The notes beneath the pieces were generated by a model. It was not told the origin of the DNA, made no database searches, and saw nothing but the letters and a program-made list of their open reading frames with translations. DNA of 64,000 nt from RGIG3178 sp963674495 (GTDB lineage: Bacteria > Bacillota > Clostridia > Christensenellales > QAND01). This document shows, piece by piece, positions 43,006 through 52,570 of the stretch; positions within the stretch are counted from its first letter, which is position 1, and every line of letters begins with the position of its first letter. The position numbers and the translations under genes were made by a program. The stretch spans positions 496,001-560,000 of the forward strand of contig CAXXLG010000001.1 in assembly GCA_963674495.2 (NCBI GenBank). The letters are read 5' to 3'.

Positions 43006-46000
43006 ATGTTTGAGGAAGATGTTCTTGATGTGATGGCTGAAAAATATCCGCTCTCCAACAGCCAGACTAATATCTGGAACCTCGAACAGACCTACCGGGG
43101 AACCTCTATCAACGTTATCAGCGAAACGATTCGAATCAGGGGAACGTTTGATATTACGATCGTTCAAAAGTGTTTGAACCTCATTCTTGCGGCTGATGGA
43201 TCGTTGCGCATGCGGGTAACGCTTGTCGACCAAGTGCCGATGCAGTATGAAGCGCCCTATCGAAAACAGCAATTTCCCGTATATGATTTTACTTCAACCG
43301 ATGAATCCGGAATCCATTATTGGGAAGAAGCCGCTTCCCGTGAAGCGATGCCGGTTTTGGATCTGCCACTTTGCCAATTTTCTATTCTCAAGTTTGGCGT
43401 ACACGAGGGCGGCCTTCTGATTCGCACGCATCATTTAATCTCAGACGGTTGGTCGCAGGTTCTATTGATCAACCGTATTGCGGATACATATCTTGCATTG
43501 GTGGCCGGGCAACAGGTCGAACTGGAAGTTGCGCCATGCTATCGCTTACACGTGGAAAACGAAAAACAATACCGCCTGTCCAATACCTACGTTAAAGATC
43601 AGGCATATTGGGCGCAACGTATGGCGCTTGACGCGCAGCCTGCTTCGTTAAAGGCTTATGCCGGTGCTGCGGTCAGCCCCATCGGATGCAGGGTAACATT
43701 CGAATTTTCCCAGATGCTCAGCCAGAAAGTATTTACCTTCTGCAACCAGTATCGGGTGGCGCCTTTTGCGGTGTTTTATATGGCGCTGGCGATATATATT
43801 AAACGCATCGGTGGCGCGGATAAATTTAGAATTGGCGTCCCCATCTACAACCGCACCAATGCCGTAGACCGGGAGACCAGCGGGATGTTTGTCAGTACGC
43901 TTCCGTTTGTGGGTGAAGTGGATGATAATTGGAGTTTTTCCGAATTTATGGAGCATCTGACGGAACAATGGTATGACATGTTGCGTCATCAGCGCTATCC
44001 GCTTTCGAATATCGTGGATTTAGCGGCCGGGAGCGACAGGCAATTCCAGTCGGAACCGCTGTACCATATCGCCTTGTCCTTTCAAAACAGTCGAATTTAT
44101 TGTAACAAGAATGCCTCTATCCTGTTCTCCGGCCAGTGGAATTACAGCGGTTATCAGGCTGAACGTCTGTGCATTCATTTGAGCAATATGGAGAGCGACA
44201 GGCGTTACACGGTAAACTACGATTACTTAACACAGATGTTTTCCGAGCAAGAGATCAAGGGTTTCCACCATTATCTGATGACCATCCTTTCTCAAGCGCT
44301 CGCTGCACCTCATAAACCCATTTGGCAACTGCCTGTGCTGGGTGTTGCCGAGCAGGAAAAAGTGATCTTTACTTTCAACCGTACCGAGCCCGCCCGACAG
44401 GATACGACCATAGGTGAGCGTTTGCGGTATGTTTCAAAAAGGCACGCCAAACGCGTAGCTGTCATCGAAAACGGCGTGCGTACAACATATGAATCGTTGT
44501 TTGATCGCGCCAATGACGTGGCACACGCCTTGTCGGACAAGATCGTGGTGGGCGGGGACCTTGTGGCCGTTCTGCTTCCAAGAAGCGCCGATCTTTTTGC
44601 ATCAATGGCAGGCATTGTTCAGGCAGGCCATGCATGGACGCTGCTCTCGACAAAATGGCCGGGCAAGCGGACGGAGGAGGTACTGGCGGACAGCGGTGCG
44701 CATGCGCTGATAACGACGAAGGAAATGGCGCAAAAATTGCATATAAACGATGATATATCGGTTATAGAGATTGACGCCTTGTCTCATGTGGAACAGCGGC
44801 TTGCATTTGCCCAAACAAAATCGAATGATTTGGCCTATGTTGTATATACATCGGGTAGCACAGGAAAGCCCAAGGGCGTTGAAATTGAGCAACACAGCCT
44901 TTTGAACTTCTGCCACTGCGTCGAATCGCTCTATGGTCATGATGCAATTCTTTCCATCTGCAACGTCAGTTTTGACGCGTTTATCATAGACAGCATATGC
45001 GCGCTGTACCATGGACGCACCGTCGTATTGCCGGAAGAGGGCGATATTGAGAATCCCGGTAAACTGGCCGCCCTGATACGACGTTATGCCGTGGATTTCT
45101 TATCCATGACGCCGTCTCGCCTTATGACCTATTGTAAGGATCGTGAATTTTGCCGCACACTGCGCCGGGTGGAGAGCATAATGTGCGGGGGCGAACACTT
45201 TCCCAACGAACTTCTTAGGTTGCTTAAAAAGCATTCAAAAATGCGTATCCACAATCAATACGGCCCATCGGAGACCACCATAGGGGTTAGCTATTGCCTT
45301 TTGAATGAGGCATCGCGCATCTGCGTCGGACGACCCATGCCAGGGTGTCGGCTATATGTATTGGATGATCATCGTCAGCCGCTGCCCATCGGCGTATTCG
45401 GAGAGCTCTATGTAGGCGGTTTGTGCGTAGGGCGAGGATACCGGCATGCGCCGGAAATGACGGCTGAGGTGTTTGTAGACAATCCATTTGAATACGGTGA
45501 AAAGATGTATCGAACAGGAGACATTGCCTGTTGGACTGGCAGCGGGGAAATCCTGCTGCGGGGACGTAAGGACGACCAGGTGAAACTCAGAGGGTTGCGC
45601 ATAGAGCCCCAGGAGGTTGCTGCACGGTTGTCCATGCACGAGGATATCGACAGAGCGTTTGTACGCGTATACCAAGAGCATGGACAGCAGACGCTAGTGG
45701 CGTACTATACATCAAGGCGGGCTATAGCCGAGCATGAATTGTTGGCGTTTGCGGCCACGTATTTACCCGTGTACATGATCCCGTCGTTTTTCCAGCGGTT
45801 GGAAAGTGTGCCTATGACCACAAACGGCAAAATCGACTTTACGCGTTTACCCAAACCCATGCTGCATACAGGTCAAACGGTGGCTACGACCACAACGCCG
45901 ACACAGCAGCGCATTATGCATATCTTCTCCCGCGTGCTGGGAAGAAGCGACATCAACGCAACGTCCGATTATTTCAAATGCGGCGGCAACTCGCTCAACG

Positions 46001-49000
46001 CGCTGGAGACACTGGCCGCCATTGAGGAGGAATTCGGTGTCAGGCTGCGTACAGCGGACCTGTGGACCTGTCGCACGGCCACCAGGTTGGAAGGGTACAT
46101 CATAGGAGAAAGTGTGCCACAGCAAACGGTTCAAGGCATTGAACGGGCACCAAATCTGTCCAAATATCCGCTTACATCAACGCAACAGAGTATCTTCGTA
46201 CAATCCAACATGGATTCGACGAAGTTGGCCTACAACATGCCCGGGGCACTGCGATTTCGCGCTGGTTTGGATAGGAAGCGTCTCCATACCGCCATGCTCA
46301 AACTGCTGAAAAACAATACAATTCTGCGTACCCGCTTCCCAATGGATGGTGACGGAATCCACCAGATCATAGAACAAGACGTACCGTTTGAAATTGAGAC
46401 GCTATACGCCGATGATATACAATCCGTGACAGAACAGTTCGTGCGCCCGTTTGATTTGGGAAGAGCGCCGTTGTTCCGCGCCGCATTGTGGCACGAAGAT
46501 GAAACGACGGATGTGTTGTTCATCGACATGCACCACATCATCGGCGACGGATTGAGTATGCCTATCCTGTTAAAACAGCTTGACGCACTCTACCGTGGGG
46601 AAACGCCGTCCACGCCCGAAGTGGATTTTAAGGACTATGCGTATTGGAACTTAACGCGGCAAAAAAACATTCCCACGCAGTTGCAGGATTACTGGCACAA
46701 TGAGTTGGGTGGATTCGAAGGACCGCTCGATATTCCGTTGGATGCGCCACGACCCAAACAGTTTGATTTTAAGGGCGATAAGGTAATTGCATTGCTGCCC
46801 AAGGAAAAACAGCAGCAGTTGGAAGCGTATTGCGAACAGAGGGGATTCTCGCCTTACATGCTGTTTGTGGCTGCGTTCGGCATTCTGTTGTCGAGAGCAT
46901 CCGGCTGTGAAGATATCGTTGTTGGCACGCCGGTGGCCGGGCGCCCCCGCGGCGAGTTGATGCAGGTAATTGGAACCTTCATTCAAACGCTTCCACTACG
47001 TTTAAAACCCAAAGCCGATGTGGCGTTATTGCAATATCTCGAACAGGTGAAGACATCCGTATTGGGGTTGATGGACCATCAGGATATGCCGCTAGAATCC
47101 ATAATTTCCATGCTCGACAAACCACGTGAATTGGGCCGCCACGCATTGTACAATACAATGGTGACCATGCGGCCTGTGGAAGAGGATGCTTACAACCTCG
47201 GCGGGCAAAAAGCACAGGCCATTGAACTGCCCACACACACGGCCAAGCTGGATCTGTCCCTTGAGATTATGACAAAGGGCGGAATATATGGTTTTGCGTT
47301 CGAATACGCAACATCGCTGTATCATAAGCGAACCATTGAATACTTTTCTCGAAGCTTTCTATCCATTGTGCAATCCATTCTCGACGGCGAAGCGGCGACA
47401 ATCGCTCAGGTTGACGGTGTGGACATACAGGACCGCATCCGGCTGTTTGAAAACCCATACCATTTACGTACGCCGTTTGTCGATCTGCCATTGGACAAGC
47501 AGATTGAGCGCATGGCACAACTCATACCGGATGCGCCCGCCATGGTATTTCACGAACAGACTACAAGCTATGCCGATCTGATGCGGCGCGCACGACATAT
47601 AGCGGGGAGATTGGTGTTACACGGCGCTGAAAAAGGCGATACGATCGGGTTTGCACTTTCTCGCGGCGTGGACTTGATCGCTGCGATGGTGGGTATTATG
47701 CAAATCGGTTGTGCGTATATGCCCATGTTGGCCTCGTTCCCGAATAACCGTCTTCGATATATGGCGGAAACCGCCGGTGCGAAGCTTGTGATTTGTGATA
47801 CTGCTACGCAGGATCTGTTGCCGGCCGATTGGCCGTGTCGCCTTGTCACCATTGAGGGTGATGCCGCTGCTTTTACGCTCCCGGAGGATCGAAGCGGCGA
47901 CGATTTGATGCATGTGTTGTTCACCTCAGGATCCACGGGCATGCCCAAAGGTGTGATGCTACACCACAGGGCGTTGGCCAATCTTCACGCAGCGCTGACT
48001 CCGATGTTTGACAGGGCGAAGGGGAATGTGCTGTGTACCACAAACGCTATTTTCGATACGTTCATCACCGAATCGCTGTTGCCACTTTGCCATGGCCGTT
48101 GCATCGTGATGGCGGATGAGGAAGAGATGATGTTGCCGTGGCGCATGGCGGAACTCATTGAGCGTGAGAACGTCCGCATTATGGCGCTGACGCCATCGCG
48201 CCTGCAGATGTGCTTGGGCAACGATGCGTTTGCCAAGGCCGTGGGCAAACTGTCCATGATGGTGTTGGCCGGAGAAGCGCTGAGCATTTCGCTCAAGGAG
48301 AAACTTCGGGCATTGGGCGAGCTTTGCATCATGAACCTGTATGGTCCCACCGAAGCGGCGGTATATGCGACCATGGCGGACGTCACAGAACGCGTAGATA
48401 TGGTCATCGGAAAACCGTTGGCTAATTGCAGGGCGTATGTGCTCAACGATCAAAAACAGCCCGTCATGCCAACCGCGCTGGGTGAATTGTATCTAGCAGG
48501 GGAATGCGTTGCCAGAGGTTACATCGGACAGGAGGCGTTGACCAACAAATCCTTTCTGCCAGATATACGGTTCCCCGGCCAGCGGATGTACAAGACGGGC
48601 GACAGCGTACGCCTGTTGCCCGACGGAAACCTTTCGTTTATTGGTCGCAGGGATGACCAGGTCAAGCTCAACGGGCAACGGGTGGAATTGAATGAGATCA
48701 CCGACCAGATCATTGCCTCTCATCTGGTGCACGAAGCGGCGACAATTGCGTACCGGGTGGACGAAGAACATCCCATGAAATTGCGGCTGTACGCAGTGGC
48801 CGACGAGGGACGCACGGTAAGCGAGAAAGAGATACGTGAGTATCTCAGCAAAGAATTGCCCGCGTATATGGTGCCGTCTCAAATCATACTCGTTGCGTCT
48901 TTGCCCCGGACGGCAACGGGAAAAACAGATATCAAGGCGCTGCAGCGCGACGCCATGGCAAAGACGGTATCTTTGAAAGATCAAACACAGAAAGAGCCAT

Positions 49001-50685
49001 TACAAGAAGTACAAGATGACAAGGCAAGGGCCGAATCAAAAGATCAATCGATGGTGGATGAAGCGAAAGTAGCTACGAAACACCGGCAAGACACAAGTCC
49101 ACAAGGGCAGGATGAAGCCATACACCTTGTGGAAAATGAGACCAAAACTGCAAGAACATTGCAGATGTTTATGCGCATGCGGGAATCTAACAATGATCAG
49201 AAGCCCAGTGTTGCGATGCCCTCACAAAAAGAGTCAACAGTAAAGGCCAGTACATCCGTTGAATCTGCATTGATGGATGATTTAATACCGTTATGGCGGC
49301 AGGTACTGGTATCCGAAGATGTCAAAACCAATGTGTCTTTCTTTGAACAGGGCGGCACGTCCTTAGGCGCATTGCACTTGCTCAGCCTGTATTTCAATCA
49401 AAAACTCACCATGACGTTGACACAGTTTTACGACAATCCCACCATTGAGGCACAGGTGCGCTTGCTGCAAACAACGAATTCTATAACGAATTCCATAATG
49501 AAAGCTGAGGTCGGTGTCCAAGCCGATACGGTTTCAAGCGAAACAGAAAAAGATACGGTGGATGTCCCCATACGTCTGGCACGGGCGACGGTACGCGATG
49601 CGGTACTGTTGACCGGTGCCACGGGGTATTTGGGCGCACATCTTGTCAAAGCGCTATTGGATGCGGGCACACCAAACGTTGTTTGTACCGTCCGGCAGGG
49701 CAATGCGGCGCGGTTGTGGGATATGTTGACATGGTATTTCGGGTCGGCTTGGTTTCGGCAGAACCACAGCCGTATAACGGCGGTAGCCGGCGATGTAAAG
49801 CTCCCTCTTCTTGGCATCGATTGTGCTTTCCATGCGGACACGCTTGATCGAGTAGGCAGCATTGTGCATGCGGCGGCGGATGTCCGACATCAGGCGCAGG
49901 ATGACGGCCACTTCAAGACGAATTATGAAGGTACCAAGCATGCTATCGAACTTGCAAAAGCTTGCAATGCGACGTTGTGCCATATCTCTACCATCAGCGT
50001 CAGCGGCGAATATATCATAAACAATACAAACAAAGAAGTTTACTATTATGAAACGGATCGGGATATCGGTCAGAATTGGCGTGACAACATCTATGTGAAG
50101 ACAAAATTTATGGCGGAAAAACTCGTGTTTGCCGCCATGGATTCAGGGCTACAGGCAAAGGTGCTGCGCATAGGGCGCCTTGTAGGTCGCAGTAGCGACG
50201 GCGTTTTTCAACGCAATGCACAGAACAATGCGTTTCTCGGTTTTATCAGAGGGTTGCAATACTTGGAACAGATGCCCGCGTCGTTTGCGGATATGCCCAT
50301 TGAAATAACCGCGGTGGATGAATGCGCACGTGCGATCGTAGCGCTGCTTGGCGGGGAACAGCCGGTATATCACGTTATCAATCCCTATCCTCTTACATTG
50401 CGCGAACTGGTAAAGAAATTGGGCCATTCCGTAACGGACGTGGAGGATGCGGTGTTCGAACGTCATCTGATGCAAAAACTCAACAGCATTGAATTTGAAA
50501 AACTCGCCCCACTTGTGGACGTGTATAACCGGATGGTGAACCACAGAATCACCATCACGCCCGAATGTACTTTGACGGTGAAGGAGCTTGCCATGTATAG
50601 TTTCAAGTGGCAGAAACCGGAAATAGGGATACAGTTGGCCTCTTTTAGCATATCGGCCGAAGCTGGCCGAAAAGGCGGTGATTGA
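43006..50685 (+). CDS. Nonribosomal peptide synthetase C-A-T-C-A-T-reductase
   Basis: A 2559-aa two-module NRPS. Order by landmark: starter-type condensation domain (RTHHLISDG, ~residue 141); adenylation 1 (TSGSTGKPKG ~615; NQYGPSETT); carrier 1 (CGGNSL, Ser ~996); condensation 2 (MHHIIGDG ~1176); adenylation 2 (TSGSTGMPKG ~1640; NLYGPTEAA); a hydrophilic Lys/Gln/Glu-rich linker of ~100 residues; carrier 2 (GGTSL, Ser ~2119); and a thioester reductase (TGATGYLG ~2203; YVKTK ~2363). The reductase implies NADPH release of the dipeptide as an aldehyde or alcohol. A first condensation domain plus the acyl ligase and acyl carrier downstream imply N-acylation. ATG 43006 follows AAGGAGAGGTGA. Confidence 0.95.
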   Translation: MFEEDVLDVMAEKYPLSNSQTNIWNLEQTYRGTSINVISETIRIRGTFDITIVQKCLNLILAADGSLRMRVTLVDQVPMQYEAPYRKQQFPVYDFTSTDESGIHYWEEAASREAMPVLDLPLCQFSILKFGVHEGGLLIRTHHLISDGWSQVLLINRIADTYLALVAGQQVELEVAPCYRLHVENEKQYRLSNTYVKDQAYWAQRMALDAQPASLKAYAGAAVSPIGCRVTFEFSQMLSQKVFTFCNQYRVAPFAVFYMALAIYIKRIGGADKFRIGVPIYNRTNAVDRETSGMFVSTLPFVGEVDDNWSFSEFMEHLTEQWYDMLRHQRYPLSNIVDLAAGSDRQFQSEPLYHIALSFQNSRIYCNKNASILFSGQWNYSGYQAERLCIHLSNMESDRRYTVNYDYLTQMFSEQEIKGFHHYLMTILSQALAAPHKPIWQLPVLGVAEQEKVIFTFNRTEPARQDTTIGERLRYVSKRHAKRVAVIENGVRTTYESLFDRANDVAHALSDKIVVGGDLVAVLLPRSADLFASMAGIVQAGHAWTLLSTKWPGKRTEEVLADSGAHALITTKEMAQKLHINDDISVIEIDALSHVEQRLAFAQTKSNDLAYVVYTSGSTGKPKGVEIEQHSLLNFCHCVESLYGHDAILSICNVSFDAFIIDSICALYHGRTVVLPEEGDIENPGKLAALIRRYAVDFLSMTPSRLMTYCKDREFCRTLRRVESIMCGGEHFPNELLRLLKKHSKMRIHNQYGPSETTIGVSYCLLNEASRICVGRPMPGCRLYVLDDHRQPLPIGVFGELYVGGLCVGRGYRHAPEMTAEVFVDNPFEYGEKMYRTGDIACWTGSGEILLRGRKDDQVKLRGLRIEPQEVAARLSMHEDIDRAFVRVYQEHGQQTLVAYYTSRRAIAEHELLAFAATYLPVYMIPSFFQRLESVPMTTNGKIDFTRLPKPMLHTGQTVATTTTPTQQRIMHIFSRVLGRSDINATSDYFKCGGNSLNALETLAAIEEEFGVRLRTADLWTCRTATRLEGYIIGESVPQQTVQGIERAPNLSKYPLTSTQQSIFVQSNMDSTKLAYNMPGALRFRAGLDRKRLHTAMLKLLKNNTILRTRFPMDGDGIHQIIEQDVPFEIETLYADDIQSVTEQFVRPFDLGRAPLFRAALWHEDETTDVLFIDMHHIIGDGLSMPILLKQLDALYRGETPSTPEVDFKDYAYWNLTRQKNIPTQLQDYWHNELGGFEGPLDIPLDAPRPKQFDFKGDKVIALLPKEKQQQLEAYCEQRGFSPYMLFVAAFGILLSRASGCEDIVVGTPVAGRPRGELMQVIGTFIQTLPLRLKPKADVALLQYLEQVKTSVLGLMDHQDMPLESIISMLDKPRELGRHALYNTMVTMRPVEEDAYNLGGQKAQAIELPTHTAKLDLSLEIMTKGGIYGFAFEYATSLYHKRTIEYFSRSFLSIVQSILDGEAATIAQVDGVDIQDRIRLFENPYHLRTPFVDLPLDKQIERMAQLIPDAPAMVFHEQTTSYADLMRRARHIAGRLVLHGAEKGDTIGFALSRGVDLIAAMVGIMQIGCAYMPMLASFPNNRLRYMAETAGAKLVICDTATQDLLPADWPCRLVTIEGDAAAFTLPEDRSGDDLMHVLFTSGSTGMPKGVMLHHRALANLHAALTPMFDRAKGNVLCTTNAIFDTFITESLLPLCHGRCIVMADEEEMMLPWRMAELIERENVRIMALTPSRLQMCLGNDAFAKAVGKLSMMVLAGEALSISLKEKLRALGELCIMNLYGPTEAAVYATMADVTERVDMVIGKPLANCRAYVLNDQKQPVMPTALGELYLAGECVARGYIGQEALTNKSFLPDIRFPGQRMYKTGDSVRLLPDGNLSFIGRRDDQVKLNGQRVELNEITDQIIASHLVHEAATIAYRVDEEHPMKLRLYAVADEGRTVSEKEIREYLSKELPAYMVPSQIILVASLPRTATGKTDIKALQRDAMAKTVSLKDQTQKEPLQEVQDDKARAESKDQSMVDEAKVATKHRQDTSPQGQDEAIHLVENETKTARTLQMFMRMRESNNDQKPSVAMPSQKESTVKASTSVESALMDDLIPLWRQVLVSEDVKTNVSFFEQGGTSLGALHLLSLYFNQKLTMTLTQFYDNPTIEAQVRLLQTTNSITNSIMKAEVGVQADTVSSETEKDTVDVPIRLARATVRDAVLLTGATGYLGAHLVKALLDAGTPNVVCTVRQGNAARLWDMLTWYFGSAWFRQNHSRITAVAGDVKLPLLGIDCAFHADTLDRVGSIVHAAADVRHQAQDDGHFKTNYEGTKHAIELAKACNATLCHISTISVSGEYIINNTNKEVYYYETDRDIGQNWRDNIYVKTKFMAEKLVFAAMDSGLQAKVLRIGRLVGRSSDGVFQRNAQNNAFLGFIRGLQYLEQMPASFADMPIEITAVDECARAIVALLGGEQPVYHVINPYPLTLRELVKKLGHSVTDVEDAVFERHLMQKLNSIEFEKLAPLVDVYNRMVNHRITITPECTLTVKELAMYSFKWQKPEIGIQLASFSISAEAGRKGGD

Positions 50686-52570
50686 AATCGTTTCGGATTT
50701 AGTATTCTGGATATTCGTTGTGTTTATTGCCCTGCTTGTCGTATTCATGATAAAAATTAAGAGTAGCGGTGAAATACAGCTATTGCAAAAACTATATTTG
50801 GTCGTTTCGGCCCTGTTCATCAGTTGGATGATTGCGCTGATTGCTGTGAAGTTCACCGATCCGCAAAACCTGGAGGCGCTGTACGTTTGGGATTCATTGA
50901 TGTATCTGGGCACGGGTTTTTTGCCCACCATTTCGTTGATGATGGTGCTTGTGTTCACGCAGGGTCTTGGCCAGCTGCGCAAGTCATACATATGGTTGCT
51001 AGTCGTTCCCGCCATCACGAATATCATGGTGTGGACAAACCCGATGCACCATCTGTTCTACCGCGTATTTGCTGTTGTGGGTACGGATGTCGTATTTGGC
51101 CCGTTCGTATACGTATCGGGCGTTTACAGCGTGAGCTGCATGGTGGTCTCCATCGGTATGATGATGAACTTTGCCGTCAAGAGCAAAAGTCCGCTGTACA
51201 TCAAGCAGGCCATCATATTCCTAATCGGCAGCCTGATACCGCTTGTGGTCAACGTGTTCATGCTGCTGCGCGTGATGGAGCCATCCATCGTAACCACGCC
51301 GTTGAGTTTTATCGCCACCATCGTATGCCACGGGTATGTGATCTATCGATTGCACTTTTTCGATATACGTCCGGTCGCGATGCAGCAGGTATTAAACCTG
51401 ATCTCGGACGGTTATCTGGTCACCACCGAAAAAGGTCTGATTGTCAATTTCAACACGCAGTTTCGAGATATATTTGGCAGTCAAAGAGTAGACATCATTG
51501 AAGAAAACAAGTTGCTCTCAAACTGTTTAAAAGACGAAGATGTTGAGAACAAAACCGGGATCTACAATCTGTTAACCTCCATCGATTCCAGCAGAAAAAC
51601 CAAAACGAATATCTATTACGAACAACCTGTCAACGTCTATGAAGAAGGGGAGTTGATCAAACGCTTCTATATGGTGGAAATCAAACCGCTTTTAATCTAT
51701 GAAAGACTATCGGGTTTCATCTGCATATTCAAGGATGTCACGAAGGTCAAGGAGAGCATGCAACGGCTGCAAAACAGCCAGGTTCGCATGATGGAGCGCG
51801 AGAGACTGGCGTCGCTCGGACAGATGATGGGCGGTATGGCGCACAACCTGAAGACGCCGATCATGAGCATTTCGGGAAGCACAACCGCCGTTGAAAACCT
51901 TGTGGAAGAATGTGTTGTTAGCATGGGAGACCCGGATGTAACCCGTGAGGACTATAATGAGATATATTATGAGATAAACGAATGGCTGCAACGCGTCCGC
52001 GTAGCGTGCACGTACATGTCGGATATCATCAGTGCCGTTAAGGGGCAGGCGACGAATATGAACGTCTCCAACGATACGGATTTCTCGACAGAGGAGATGC
52101 TCAAACGCGTAGCCCTTCTTCTTCGGCATGAATTGCAAAACAACGGATGCAGCATCACCATCGATAAGAGAATAGACGGTGATGTTTTACTGCACGGCGA
52201 TATTAACAATCTGGTTCAGGTGGTCAACAATCTCGTTTCCAACTCCGTTGATGCGTTGGAACCCAAGGGCGGCGGCGTGATCACAATCGGCATTGATGCG
52301 GACGAGAAGGAACTAAACCTGACCGTTATGGATCATGGAACAGGTGTTCCACCCGAGGTAAAACAACGCCTGTTCAAACAGATGATCACAAGCAAAGGAA
52401 CGATGGGAACGGGCCTTGGAATCTACATCTCCAACGTGGTGATACGAGGCAAATTCGGCGGAGAGATGTGGTTTAAAGACAATGAAGGCGGCGGATCCAT
52501 CTTCGGTATTTCAATCCCCAGAGAAAGCGTCAGATTCATAACACAAAGGCAAATGGAGGTGATTTCATGA
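50678..52570 (+). CDS. Seven-transmembrane PAS sensor histidine kinase
   Basis: A 630-aa kinase. Seven or eight hydrophobic segments fill residues 1-225, like the 7TM sensor region of membrane histidine kinases; a PAS-like domain follows (NLISDGYLVTTEKGLIVNFN), then HisKA with the phospho-His in GGMAHNLKTPIMSISG (Asn where Glu/Asp usually follows His), and HATPase with NNLVSNSVDAL, MDHGTGVPPEV and GTGLGIYISN. GTG 50678 lies within the last NRPS codons (8-base overlap) with AAAGGCGG upstream, so it is coupled to NRPS translation. Together with the next gene it forms a two-component pair embedded in the biosynthetic operon. The ligand is unknown; the operon's own product is one candidate. Confidence 0.9.
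   Translation: MIEIVSDLVFWIFVVFIALLVVFMIKIKSSGEIQLLQKLYLVVSALFISWMIALIAVKFTDPQNLEALYVWDSLMYLGTGFLPTISLMMVLVFTQGLGQLRKSYIWLLVVPAITNIMVWTNPMHHLFYRVFAVVGTDVVFGPFVYVSGVYSVSCMVVSIGMMMNFAVKSKSPLYIKQAIIFLIGSLIPLVVNVFMLLRVMEPSIVTTPLSFIATIVCHGYVIYRLHFFDIRPVAMQQVLNLISDGYLVTTEKGLIVNFNTQFRDIFGSQRVDIIEENKLLSNCLKDEDVENKTGIYNLLTSIDSSRKTKTNIYYEQPVNVYEEGELIKRFYMVEIKPLLIYERLSGFICIFKDVTKVKESMQRLQNSQVRMMERERLASLGQMMGGMAHNLKTPIMSISGSTTAVENLVEECVVSMGDPDVTREDYNEIYYEINEWLQRVRVACTYMSDIISAVKGQATNMNVSNDTDFSTEEMLKRVALLLRHELQNNGCSITIDKRIDGDVLLHGDINNLVQVVNNLVSNSVDALEPKGGGVITIGIDADEKELNLTVMDHGTGVPPEVKQRLFKQMITSKGTMGTGLGIYISNVVIRGKFGGEMWFKDNEGGGSIFGISIPRESVRFITQRQMEVIS

Noticed and set aside
50149..51027. Long minus-strand open frame (292 codons)
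   Set aside because: It is antisense to the NRPS reductase and kinase genes, has no recognisable domain or ribosome binding site, and codon character follows the + strand genes.
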